Assembly (NCBI GenBank): GCA_965197545.1
Contig: CBDANJ010000008.1
Coordinates: 2,170,001-2,234,000, forward strand
DNA: 64,000 bases
Origin: CATOSP01 sp965197545
GTDB lineage: Bacteria > Chloroflexota > Dehalococcoidia > Lucifugimonadales > UBA3495
Reading direction: 5' to 3'
Shown here: positions 45,208-52,885 of the stretch, in pieces
How the letters are laid out: each line of letters begins with the position of its first letter
How positions within the stretch are numbered: the first letter of the stretch is position 1
Program-made: the position numbers and the translations under genes
The notes under the pieces: generated by a model
Databases searched by the model: none
Seen by the model: only the letters and a program-made list of their open reading frames with translations
Told to the model about the DNA's origin: nothing

Positions 45208-45675
45208 GCCCATCCCCACAGCGCCGGCGCCCGGGGCGGAAATCAGTCCATTGCCCGCACTAAAGGGGGCTGAACAGCAAACTGCATCTGGCGGTGGACT
45301 CCCACGGAATGCCGGTCAGGCTGGCGGTGACCGGGGGTACGGTTGCCGACTGCTCCCGGGCTTTGGCTCTGATTGAGGGCATAGAGGCGGAATGCCTGCC
45401 GGCGGACAAAGCCTATGACACCAATGAAATCATAGCCGCCGTCCGGGAATTGGGAATGGACCCGGTGATACCGCCCAAAAGCAACCGGAGGGAAAAGCGG
45501 GACTATGACCAGGCGCTGTACAAGCTGCGGCACTTGGTGGAGAACGGATTCCTGGAATTCAAGCAGTGGCGCGGGGTGGCGACCCGTTATGCCAAGAGAA
45601 CGGCGTCATACTTGGCCATCTGCCAACTCCGGGCAGTGATGGTCTGGAGCAAACTCTTTTTACGACACCCCCTAG

Positions 45676-45935
45676 GTGAAATTCACCGAGTATTTCCACC
45701 ATACGCGCCGGAGACCCGATCGTTCATTTATTGAATTGGACTGGATCAGACGAGTAATGGATAATCCCGTTGACGAGTAATGGATAATCCCGTTAGAGAG
45801 CATGTCCAATTCGATGGGCGCATCCGGCGTTGGGGTCAGATAGCGGAAATGGGTGGAATGTATCTCAGGGTCGTCCTCTTGCTGGATGGGGAGACAGTGC
45901 ATAACGCGTTCTTCGACAGGTCATTCACGGTATGA
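45676..45935 (+). pseudogene. DUF4258-like toxin gene broken by a 23-bp duplication
   Basis: GTG AAA TTC opens VKFTEYFHHTRRRPDRSFIELDWIRRVMDNPV, then a stop. Removing one of two identical 23-bp units (45749-45771, 45772-45794) restores REHVQFDGRIRRWGQIAEMGGMYLRVVLLLDGETVHNAFFDRSF up to TGA at 45933-45935, a complete DUF4258-type protein of about 78 residues. Such genes commonly precede DUF2283, as here (ATGA overlap). The upstream region, including any ribosome site, was removed when the IS inserted two bases before the GTG. Confidence 0.8.
45749..45794 (+). repeat. Perfect 23-bp tandem duplication
   Basis: Two identical adjacent copies of GACGAGTAATGG-ATAATCCCGTT. The second copy creates the frameshift and stop in the DUF4258-like gene. 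With no divergence between copies it looks recent. Confidence 0.9.
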
Positions 45936-46129
45936 AGATCAAGTATTTTCAGGAAACAGATACCCTCTACATTGAGTTCTGCGACGCTCAGATTGACGAG
46001 ACCAGAGACCTGGACGAAAACACATTGCTGGACCTCGACCGCGATGGGCGTCTATGCGCCATCACGATCGAGCACGCCAGCGACCGAATGACGATCCCAT
46101 CGTTTTCCTTCAAGCAAATCCCAGGCTGA
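45932..46129 (+). CDS. DUF2283 family protein (putative antitoxin)
   Basis: 65 residues: MKIKYFQETDTLYIEFCDAQIDETRDLDENTLLDLDRDGRLCAITIEHAS, the standard DUF2283 pattern (Y....D.LYI.F......T..L......D.D..G....I.I..AS). The ATG overlaps the TGA of the DUF4258-like gene (ATGA), so translation is coupled. It appears intact although the partner is broken, as expected if the antitoxin is dispensable only after the toxin is lost. Confidence 0.82.
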   Translation: MKIKYFQETDTLYIEFCDAQIDETRDLDENTLLDLDRDGRLCAITIEHASDRMTIPSFSFKQIPG

Positions 46130-46202
46130 CCCCAATTGTGTCAAGGGTAACGCGAGCAGGCGTGGAACGCCAAGATAGGCGCTGGGTCACGGAGGGTAAA
46201 TC

Positions 46203-46502
46203 ACGGGAGCTAGGCTCGAAATTCCCTATGCGCAGATTGTCACGTTTTGCCAGCGCCACGGCATTCGGCGAATGGCGCTCTTCGGGTCGGTCCTACGCGA
46301 CGATTTCACGCCCGAAAGCGACGTGGACGTCTTGGTGGAGTTCGAGTCTGGACGCACACCGGGCCTCGCATTTTTTTCCATGCAGCGCGAGTTGACCGAG
46401 CTCCTCGGCAGGCAGGTTGACTTGAATACCGCTCAATGGCTGAGTCCGTATTTTCGCCAGGAGGTCCTTGACGAGGCGGAGGAAATATATGTCTCGGCGT
46501 GA
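46203..46502 (+). pseudogene. MNT-type nucleotidyltransferase antitoxin, start codon lost
   Basis: The frame reads GARLEIPYAQIVTFCQRHGIRRMALFGSVLRDDFTPESDVDVLVEFE...QVDLNTAQWLSPYFRQEVLDEAEEIYVSA, a minimal nucleotidyltransferase with the GS motif (LFGS) and the DxD (SDVDVLV). The expected start, six bases after GGAGGG, is ACG (46203) and a stop lies two codons upstream. The next ATG (46272) would remove the first 23 residues. A T-to-C change in the start codon explains this. It pairs with HepT downstream (14-bp overlap). Confidence 0.75.
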
Positions 46503-46833
46503 TCCCCTCGTCTACATCCATCACATGCACGACCATGCCAGGGAAGCTGTGGAAATGGTGCAAGGGCATACGAGGCCAGACTTAGACACGGAAAGGATAC
46601 TAAATCTTGCCTTAGTACGCCTGTTGTAAGTCATCGGAGAGGTCTCCAGGCGCATTCCGGATGAGTTTCGCTCCCGCTATCCGGACACACCATGGCGTGA
46701 TATTGCGGATCTCAGGAACCGGCTAATCCACGCCTACGAGACCGTTGATTTCGATACGCTCTGGGACATTATCAGGGACGACTTGCCCCCGCTAATCGTG
46801 CAAGTAGAATCTATTTTGGCAGAACATCCGTGA
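46489..46833 (+). pseudogene. HepT-like (DUF86) toxin with internal stop
   Basis: MSRRDPLVYIHHMHDHAREAVEMVQGH...ILNLALVRLL, stop TAA at 46627-46629, then VIGEVSRRIPDEFRSRYPDTPWRDIADLRNRLIHAYETVDFDTLWDIIRDDLP. Family members have LE-VIGE at that point, so GAA to TAA is the likely mutation. The RNase-type motif RNRLIHAY (R-x4-H-x-Y) is intact. HepT-MNT pairs are RNA-targeting toxin-antitoxin modules in which MNT AMPylates HepT. Confidence 0.82.
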
Positions 46834-46838
46834 CCCTG

Positions 46839-46864
46839 CAGCCGGGCTACCGGTAGCCCGGCTG
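46839..46864. terminator. Bidirectional hairpin between HepT and the lactonase
   Basis: A perfect 12-bp stem CAGCCGGGCTAC/GTAGCCCGGCTG with a two-base loop between convergent genes. Only TCT follows; the T-run is weak. Confidence 0.6.
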
Positions 46865-46925
46865 TCTCGCCGAGTCTGGTCCGCAACGTCCCAAGCTCTT
46901 GGATAGGGCTAGACGGAACGGGTAT

Positions 46926-47831
46926 TTACCCTCCAACCGGCACGGGAATTCCCGCCTTCTTTAGCTCGATCGAACTAACCGACGTGCGGGTCGTGATGAA
47001 CAGGGTCTTCCAGTCGCCGCCGCCGAAGCCGACGTTGGTGGTGGCCGGCGCGCCGTGGACGATCGTGCCCAGGTGCTTGCCGCTGGGGTCAAGCACCCAC
47101 ACGCCCCCCGAACCTCCGCAATAGACGTTGCCATCCACGTCTATTTTCATGCCGTCGGGCACTCCGGGACGCTCACCCCGCAGGTCGGCGAATACCCGGT
47201 CCGATGCAAGGGCCAGGGTCCCGTTGGGCTGCATGTCGAACGCTCGGATGTGGCCGCGCCGCGAGTCGTTGACGTAGAGAACGCTTTCGTCCGGCGAAAA
47301 TGCCAGCCCGTTGGGCACTATGAAGTCGCCGATGAGCAGCGTCAGAGTACCCAGATCCGGGGTGACCCGGTATACGCCGGAGAAACCCTGGTCGAACTGG
47401 GTCTGGGCCAAAGGACTCGTCCACGGGTCGGTGAAGTAGATGCAGCCGTCTGACTTCACCACCACGTCGTTGGGGCGGTTGAGGGGCCTCCCTTGGTAGG
47501 AACTGGCAACCACGGTAATAGTGTCGTCAGGTTCTCGCCGGGTGACCCGGCGGCTGTCATGCTCGGAGGCCAACAGACGGCCCTGGAGGTCTCGGGTAAG
47601 GCCGTTGGCCCGGTTGGTCGGCTCGTGATATACCGACATCCCTTCCCCCGCAGACCACTTCATTCTGCGGTTGTTGTGGATGTCGCTGAAGAGCAAGAAC
47701 CCGCCCTCCTTCCACCACAGGGGGCCTTCAGCTGGACCCTGGTCTCCCCCGAAACCGTCGCCCAAATCCTGGGTTGCCTGGTCCAACGCGACTATCTGCT
47801 CCAACTCCGGTGCGTGCTGCTCGATGGGCAT
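46926..47831 (-). CDS. SMP-30/gluconolactonase-family lactonase
   Basis: 301 residues from the ATG with AAGGAGG five bases upstream (MPIEQHAPELEQ); an open frame 25 codons longer is not supported. Six-bladed propeller features: AEGPLWWKEGGFLLFSDIHNNRRMKW (metal Glu), LNRPNDVVVKSDGCIYFTDPW (Asn/Asp metal ligands), PNGLAFSPDESVLYVNDSRRGHIRAF and GVPDGMKIDVDGNVYCGGSGGVWVLDPSG. It hydrolyses a sugar or other lactone. It may share a pathway with the Gdh-like dehydrogenase, but they are far apart. Confidence 0.9.
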   Translation of the reverse strand: MPIEQHAPELEQIVALDQATQDLGDGFGGDQGPAEGPLWWKEGGFLLFSDIHNNRRMKWSAGEGMSVYHEPTNRANGLTRDLQGRLLASEHDSRRVTRREPDDTITVVASSYQGRPLNRPNDVVVKSDGCIYFTDPWTSPLAQTQFDQGFSGVYRVTPDLGTLTLLIGDFIVPNGLAFSPDESVLYVNDSRRGHIRAFDMQPNGTLALASDRVFADLRGERPGVPDGMKIDVDGNVYCGGSGGVWVLDPSGKHLGTIVHGAPATTNVGFGGGDWKTLFITTRTSVSSIELKKAGIPVPVGG

Positions 47832-48193
47832 CTCCGCCTCCTTCTGGTTCAATGGCCTTTGGTCCGTTGAAATTATAGTACGAATCCGGGGCCAGGGAGC
47901 AGTCAATGACCCTTAAACCCTGCCTCACACACTCCGTTTATCCTTATTATGGCGGAGGAGTGTCTGTAGGAGAGTCTAAGCAAGTGTCCGTGGTCAACAC
48001 CAACTTGCCACGATTATAAGCAGTCAATATAATGGCAGCACTTGTTGACGGCTACTTGTGCGTCATATGTGAACGCTTGTGGCGTGCCCCGCCGCCAATC
48101 AGACCGATTTCGCAGCCCTAAGCCGTCTGCGTCATCGTTCAACAGAAGGACTAACTAGCCTGATCCTAGCCGGAGCACCGTAAGGAGGAGACC
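47832..48193. other. Divergent intergenic region
   Basis: Holds the promoter at 48005-48033 and a roughly 150-base leader before the monooxygenase. No small gene or clear RNA structure was recognised in the leader. Confidence 0.5.
48005..48033 (+). promoter_or_regulatory. Sigma-70-type promoter
   Basis: TTGCCA at 48005-48010 and a perfect TATAAT at 48028-48033 with 17 bp between, the best promoter match seen in the window. It would start transcription near 48040, leaving a leader of about 150 bases before the ATG at 48194. Confidence 0.65.
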
Positions 48194-49384
48194 ATGGTCC
48201 AACAGTTGGCCCGACCCACAGACAAAGTAGAGGTCTACTGGTTTTCGGAGCAACCCAACGGGTACATCGACGACGAAATACTCGACCAGTACGATTCTGG
48301 GCGTCTCGGTTTCCCTAACACCCACTTCGATCCGGAAAAGGCCCACGTGTTGTACAACCAGTACCATGAACAATATGCCTTGGCCGACGAGGTGGGCTTC
48401 GACGGCATCATGTCCAACGAGCACCATTCCGCCTACTGGTGCATGAAGCCCGCCGTGAACCTTGACGCCGCCGTGATATCCAAGCTCACAAAGAACGTCA
48501 AGATCGCTATCCTGGGCAACGTCATAGCCATCAACGATCCCATCAGGATGGCGGAAGAAATCGCCATGCTCGACTGCTACTCCGGCGGCCGAATCATTTC
48601 CGGGTTTGTGCGCGGCGGCGCGGTCGAGAGCCTGCAGGGCGGTATTGACCCCACGGAAAACCGTTCCCGGTTTGAAGAGGCCCATGACCTGATCCTCAAG
48701 TGCTGGACCCAACCTGGACCCTTCCGCTACGAGGGCAACCACTATCACCACCGCGTGGTAAACCCCTGGGTGCTTCCCATGCAGAAGCCCCACCCCGACA
48801 TCTGGTTCCCCGGCACCGGCAGCCCCGAGAGCGTGGTATGGGCAGCCCAGCACGGCCACCCTTACATGAACCTGGGCGCGGCCCTGGACGTGACGATGTG
48901 GCTGAAGGACATCTACATCGACACCGCTAAGGAAGCCGGGTTCAAACCCGCTCCGGAGCACTTCGGTTACCTGCTCAAGGCTTTCGTCGCCGACACCGAC
49001 GAGAAGGCCCAGGAAATCGGCCGTCAATACATGTGGACTGAGCAAAACCGGATGAAGGGACCCCGCGAACACAATGACCCGCCGGGTTACCAGTCTCGCC
49101 AGGCACTACAGGTCAAGCAGCAGCGACCAGTCGGCCAGTTCGGCGGCGTGACCAACCGCATGACCTACGAACAACAGCAAGACATCAACATCGTGATCGT
49201 CGGCAGCCCGGAAACTGTCACCCGCAAGCTGTCCGACACCATTAGCAAGCTCAACCCCGGCTACCTGCACATCTACGGCAACGAGGGCGCCATGCCCCAT
49301 GAGGACGTGATGCGCTCCATCGAGCTGATGGGCAAAGAGGTCATCCCCGCGCTGCACGAGATCCAGCTGCAACCCTACGAATAG
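48194..49384 (+). CDS. LLM-class flavin-dependent monooxygenase, long form
   Basis: 396 residues; luciferase-like. VEVYWFSEQPNGYIDDEIL, ALADEVGFDGIMSNEHHSAYWC, KIAILGNVIAINDPIRMAEEIAMLDCYSGGRIISGFVRGG and VNPWVLPMQKPHPDIWFPGTGSPESV. It is a more distant branch than the other four, with a longer N-terminus and insertions. ATG follows AAGGAGGAG. It is first in a set with VOC and NIPSNAP genes. Confidence 0.88.
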   Translation: MVQQLARPTDKVEVYWFSEQPNGYIDDEILDQYDSGRLGFPNTHFDPEKAHVLYNQYHEQYALADEVGFDGIMSNEHHSAYWCMKPAVNLDAAVISKLTKNVKIAILGNVIAINDPIRMAEEIAMLDCYSGGRIISGFVRGGAVESLQGGIDPTENRSRFEEAHDLILKCWTQPGPFRYEGNHYHHRVVNPWVLPMQKPHPDIWFPGTGSPESVVWAAQHGHPYMNLGAALDVTMWLKDIYIDTAKEAGFKPAPEHFGYLLKAFVADTDEKAQEIGRQYMWTEQNRMKGPREHNDPPGYQSRQALQVKQQRPVGQFGGVTNRMTYEQQQDINIVIVGSPETVTRKLSDTISKLNPGYLHIYGNEGAMPHEDVMRSIELMGKEVIPALHEIQLQPYE

Positions 49385-49445
49385 CGGAACCCGGCCCCTA
49401 ACGGAACTCGGCCCCGCATTCAGGCCACGCACATAAGACCAGACC

Positions 49446-49486
49446 GGCCAGGCGCCCCATACAAACGGCATGGGAAGCGCCTGGCC
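49446..49486 (+). terminator. Hairpin between monooxygenase and VOC gene
   Basis: A perfect 10-bp stem GGCCAGGCGC/GCGCCTGGCC with a 21-base loop; followed by AAATATA, not Ts. It could be an attenuator or an mRNA-stabilising stem within the operon. Confidence 0.45.
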
Positions 49487-49506
49487 AAATATAGAGGAGG
49501 CCTGCC

Positions 49507-49866
49507 ATGGCGTTCACTCTTAATCATGTCCATCTCAAGACTCCCGATCCCGAAAAGACAGCCCAGTTCTACGTGGACAATCTTGGCGCGAAGATCGTCG
49601 GACAAGCCGGCGGCAACGGCGTCCGGCTTGACCTCCACGGCCTCACGATCAACGTGACGACGTTCATTGAGTCGCAGGCCCACCAGCAGAAATACGGGAT
49701 CGAGCACATAGCGATCAACACCGACGACATGCCGGCCTTGGTCGATAAGCTGAAGGCCAGCGGCGCCACAATCCTGGAGGAGACTACCGTGGGCAACGGC
49801 CGGAAGGTATGCTTCTTTGAGGGTCCCGACGGCGTCCACCTGGAGTTCCTGGAAGTTGCCGACTAA
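49507..49866 (+). CDS. VOC/glyoxalase-superfamily protein
   Basis: 119 residues, two beta-alpha-beta3 units. FTLNHVHLKTPDPEKTAQFYVDNLGAKIV carries the first metal His; GIEHIAINTDDMPALVDKLKASGATILEE the second; VCFFEGPDGVHLEFLEV the terminal Glu. Metal-dependent lyase, isomerase or dioxygenase; substrate unknown. GAGGAGG precedes ATG. Confidence 0.86.
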   Translation: MAFTLNHVHLKTPDPEKTAQFYVDNLGAKIVGQAGGNGVRLDLHGLTINVTTFIESQAHQQKYGIEHIAINTDDMPALVDKLKASGATILEETTVGNGRKVCFFEGPDGVHLEFLEVAD

Positions 49867-49899
49867 CCACCAAGCAGCCTCATTCGACGGAGTGAATTG

Positions 49900-50550
49900 A
49901 TGCTTTATGAGCTAAGGGTCTACTACACGAACCCAGGCAAATTGCCCCTTCTCAATGCGCGGTTCGAGAACCATACATGCGGTTTCTTCGGTGAGCACGG
50001 CATTGGGATGCTGGGCTTCTGGACCGACGAGATCGGCTCCAGCAACAAGCTCACCTACATCCTCAGCTTCGACAGTATGGCGGACCGGGAAGATAAGTGG
50101 GCTTCATTCGGCGCTGACCCTCGCTGGCAGGAAGTAAGGGCGGAGACGGAGAAGGACGGACCCTTCCTCACGCACATTACCAATGCGTTCCTGCGCCCAA
50201 CTCCCTACTCCCCCGAGCCTCAGGTCACAACCAACGTCCAGGAGATGCGCGTTTACCATGCCATGCCCGGCATGTTGCCGAGCCTGAACGCCAGGTTCGA
50301 GAACCACACGATGCGCCTCTTCGAGAAGCACGGCATAACCAACGTCGGCTACTGGACCGAGGATGTCGGCACCAGCAATCAGTTGGTGTATATGCTGGGT
50401 TATGACGGCCTGGGCAACCGGGAAAAGAGCTGGGGCAGCTTCCAATCGGACCCAGACTGGCAGAAGGCGCGGGCCGCTTCGGAAGAGAACGGCCCACTGG
50501 TCAGAATGTCCCAGAGCAGCATCTTGCGCCCGACACAGTATTCCCCGTAA
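49900..50550 (+). CDS. NIPSNAP-family protein, two tandem domains
   Basis: 216 residues from ATG 49900 (a TTG one codon earlier is also open). Two near-copies of the NIPSNAP unit: MLYELRVYYTNPGKLPLLNARFENHT...IGMLGFWTDEIGSSNKLTYIL, then EMRVYHAMPGMLPSLNARFENHT...ITNVGYWTEDVGTSNQLVYML. Each half ends with LRPTPYSP or LRPTQYSP. A fused dimer of the dimeric alpha-beta barrel fold, function not known; it follows the VOC gene by about 35 bp and ends in a terminator. Confidence 0.87.
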   Translation: MLYELRVYYTNPGKLPLLNARFENHTCGFFGEHGIGMLGFWTDEIGSSNKLTYILSFDSMADREDKWASFGADPRWQEVRAETEKDGPFLTHITNAFLRPTPYSPEPQVTTNVQEMRVYHAMPGMLPSLNARFENHTMRLFEKHGITNVGYWTEDVGTSNQLVYMLGYDGLGNREKSWGSFQSDPDWQKARAASEENGPLVRMSQSSILRPTQYSP

Positions 50551-50581
50551 CAGCTAGCCGTTAGGCAGCCAAATCAATATC

Positions 50582-50612
50582 GGGGGAGGCCGGGACACTG
50601 GCCTCCCCCTTA
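50582..50612 (+). terminator. Intrinsic terminator
   Basis: A 10-bp stem GGGGGAGGCC/GGCCTCCCCC with an eight-base loop and TTAT after it, 30 bp past the NIPSNAP stop. Confidence 0.65.
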
Positions 50613-50641
50613 TGCAACACTTCACGGGAGCGGCGCCGTCG

Positions 50642-51811
50642 ATGGAAATTTCAGAAATCAGACAACAGATCCCAGTATGCCAGCGCATGACATACCTGAA
50701 CACGGGATGGTCTGGCCCGTCACCGGTCTCGGTAGTTGACGCTATCAAGAGACGGCTGGACTTGGAGATGGTCTGGGGCGGGGCAAGCCCGGACGTAGCG
50801 GAAAGCGGCCGCACATTGAGTCTGGAGGCGCGGCAAGCCGTGGCGGGTCTCCTGAACGCCTCTCCCGATGAAGTCTGCCTGACCAAGAACACCACCGACG
50901 GCCTGAACATGGTGATGAACGGCCTCTCCTGGAACGCCGGAGACGAGATCGTCTCATGCGACTTGGAGCACAGCTCGGTCCTAGTGCCCAGCTTCTTCAA
51001 GCAGCTCCGCAACGGGGCGGTTCTGAAAGTAGTCCATCTGGAGCCCAACGAGCCCCGGGAGAACATCCTGGCCAAGCTGGAAGACGCGCTGACCGACCGA
51101 ACCCGGTTGGTGTTCCTCAGCCACATCGAGTACTCATCTGGACTGCGGCAACCCGTGGAAGAGATCCGCCGGATGACCAAGGACCGCGGCATCATGATGC
51201 TTTTGGACGGAGCGCAGACCGCCGGTCACATCCAACTGGACATGAAGGCGATCGATTGCGACTTCTATTCCATACCCGGGCAAAAATGGCTGCTTGGCTC
51301 CGAGGGTGTGGGAGCCCTGTACATTCGGCAAGAGTTAATTCCTCAGGTTGAGCCGTTGGCGGTCTCCGGCGGCGCGGTGCTCCCCCATGACGCGCCAGAC
51401 AAGTTCGAGCCCAACACCACGTCGATGGACAAATTCAACATGAGTTCCAGTAGTTTCGCCCTGCAAGCGGGACTACTCGCGGCGGTCTCATTCATCCAGA
51501 GCGTGGGTGTGGATACCATCGAGCAACGCAACCTTGACTTGGCCACTTCCCTGAAGGAAGGCTTGAACGAGACTCCTGGAGTCACCGTGCTCTCCCCTCT
51601 GGACCGTCAGTGCTCGTCGGGGCTGGTCTCCTTTTCCATAGACGGAATCGAGCCCGCCGAAGTGGTGTCCTATCTGTGGGATGAACACCGCATCGCGGCC
51701 CGCCGGGTCGCGTATCCCCACGGGGTCCGCGCATCGCTGCATTTCTTCAACACCGAAGACGAAGTTGACAGGCTGATCGGCGCTGTTCGGCAGAAGGCCA
51801 GGGGGTTCTAG
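50642..51811 (+). CDS. Class V aminotransferase / cysteine desulfurase-like PLP enzyme
   Basis: 389 residues from the ATG at 50642 (MEISEIRQQIP); an ATG ten codons upstream overlaps the terminator. RMTYLNTGWSGPSP at the start, LTKNTTDGLNMVMNGLSW (phosphate binding), HIEYSSGLRQPVEEI, LDGAQTAGHIQLD (pyridine Asp), and the Schiff-base Lys in YSIPGQKWLLGSEGVG. Closest in style to SufS/isopenicillin-N-epimerase-like proteins. No catalytic Cys loop is obvious, so a lyase/epimerase or aminotransferase role is more likely than sulfur transfer. Confidence 0.86.
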   Translation: MEISEIRQQIPVCQRMTYLNTGWSGPSPVSVVDAIKRRLDLEMVWGGASPDVAESGRTLSLEARQAVAGLLNASPDEVCLTKNTTDGLNMVMNGLSWNAGDEIVSCDLEHSSVLVPSFFKQLRNGAVLKVVHLEPNEPRENILAKLEDALTDRTRLVFLSHIEYSSGLRQPVEEIRRMTKDRGIMMLLDGAQTAGHIQLDMKAIDCDFYSIPGQKWLLGSEGVGALYIRQELIPQVEPLAVSGGAVLPHDAPDKFEPNTTSMDKFNMSSSSFALQAGLLAAVSFIQSVGVDTIEQRNLDLATSLKEGLNETPGVTVLSPLDRQCSSGLVSFSIDGIEPAEVVSYLWDEHRIAARRVAYPHGVRASLHFFNTEDEVDRLIGAVRQKARGF

Positions 51812-51822
51812 CCAGACCAACG

Positions 51823-52743
51823 CTATCCCTCGGGCGGCGGCTCCACCGATCCTTCGACACCATAATGGGTCAACCACCAGCGGGCGATGTCGATCCTGCG
51901 TGGGAACCAGACCCGTTCGTGTCCCTTCGCATATTCCAGAAATCGCGCCACGGCTCTGGACCGCGCCGGTCTGCCCGCAATTCGACAATGCAGCCCCACC
52001 GACATCATCTTGGGATGAGTCTCGCCTTCTTCATATAGACAGTCGAACGTCTCCTTCAGGTATTCGTAGAAATCGCCGACGCTGACCAGCCCGCCGCGCC
52101 AAAATCTGGCGTCGTTGGTCTCCATGCTGTATGGCACCACCAGCCACGGCTTCTCTTGGACAGTCACGTAGTAGGGCAAGTCATCGTTTAACCCGGCGCT
52201 ATCGTAAACGAACCCTCCCTCCTCTACCACAAGGTCACGGGTGTTGACGCTGGGTCCGTACCTGGTGAACCAGCCCAGGGGCCGGACCCCGGTGGTCTCC
52301 CTCAGGGAGGCGATGGTCTTGGCGATGGAATCGCGCTCCGCCTCCCGTTCCATCAAATGGGACTCTTCCCAGCGGTAGCCGTGGCCGCAGACCTCGTGCC
52401 CTCGGGACGCGATCTCACCGGCCACCTCCGGGTTGCGCTCCAGGGCCAGGGCGCAGCAGAAGAACGTAGCCGGTATCTTATGCCGGTCCAGAAGGTCCAT
52501 TAGACGCCAGACTCCCACGCGGCTGCCGTACTCGAAGAAGGACTCGTTATTCAGGTCTCGGTCACCGGAAGGCACCGGAGATGGGACTTCGCCGTTTGTT
52601 TCGTGGTGCGAGTCGCCATCCAATGTCGAGTACTCCGCCCCTTCCTCGTAGTTCACCACCATGGATACGGCGATCCGGGCATCACCGGGCCATCGCACCT
52701 GCGGCACGTTCTTACCATAACCAACGACGTCGCGTTCCATCAT
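51823..52743 (-). CDS. PuuE/allantoinase-like polysaccharide deacetylase-family protein
   Basis: 306 residues, NodB-like fold. ERDVVGYGKNVPQVRWPGDARIAVSMVVNYEEGAEYSTLDGD at the N-terminus is the PuuE-type opening; PATFFCCALALERNPEVAGEIASRGHEVCGHGYRWEESHLM carries the His pair; VGLHCRIAGRPARSRAVARFLEYAKGHERVWFPRRIDIARWW is the conserved end. It acts on a cyclic ureide or amide, not a polysaccharide. AAGGAGG precedes ATG. Convergent with the PLP enzyme (11 bp). Confidence 0.86.
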   Translation of the reverse strand: MMERDVVGYGKNVPQVRWPGDARIAVSMVVNYEEGAEYSTLDGDSHHETNGEVPSPVPSGDRDLNNESFFEYGSRVGVWRLMDLLDRHKIPATFFCCALALERNPEVAGEIASRGHEVCGHGYRWEESHLMEREAERDSIAKTIASLRETTGVRPLGWFTRYGPSVNTRDLVVEEGGFVYDSAGLNDDLPYYVTVQEKPWLVVPYSMETNDARFWRGGLVSVGDFYEYLKETFDCLYEEGETHPKMMSVGLHCRIAGRPARSRAVARFLEYAKGHERVWFPRRIDIARWWLTHYGVEGSVEPPPEG

Positions 52744-52885
52744 TCTACGGCCTCCTTTCGACTGTTAGCCTTGCGCCCGACACTCGCCCGAACTCCTGGA
52801 TGAGGTATATTGTTTGTGGTAGATAGACGAGGACGAAGCCTTCTAGGGACTACATCTAGGCACGCGATTAAGCCCCGCGACAAGC

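Larger units (their letters stand above)
44755..45672 (+). mobile_element. IS5-family element 4
   Basis: 918 bp; ends GGGGGTGACGTCAAAA and (reversed) GGGGGTGTCGTAAAA, flanked by TA. It abuts IS630 element 3 on the left and the DUF4258 gene start on the right. Confidence 0.82.
44825..45672 (+). pseudogene. IS5-family transposase, degenerate
   Basis: MTDDVWERLRPHLPGEEG, FIDAVCRILRTGAP..WRDLPPDYGDWKNTH, FEWLMIDASYIK, AVDSHGMPVRLAVTGGT, DKAYDTNEII and LVENGFLEFKQWRGVATRYAKR identify a DDE transposase of the IS5 group. Three palindromes interrupt it: at 44980 (24 bp, in frame), 45053 (about 26 bp, frameshift) and 45184 (24 bp, in frame, reversed). A -1 change at AAAGGGGG near 45268 may be native frameshifting. 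The open frame runs past the right end into host DNA. Confidence 0.8.
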
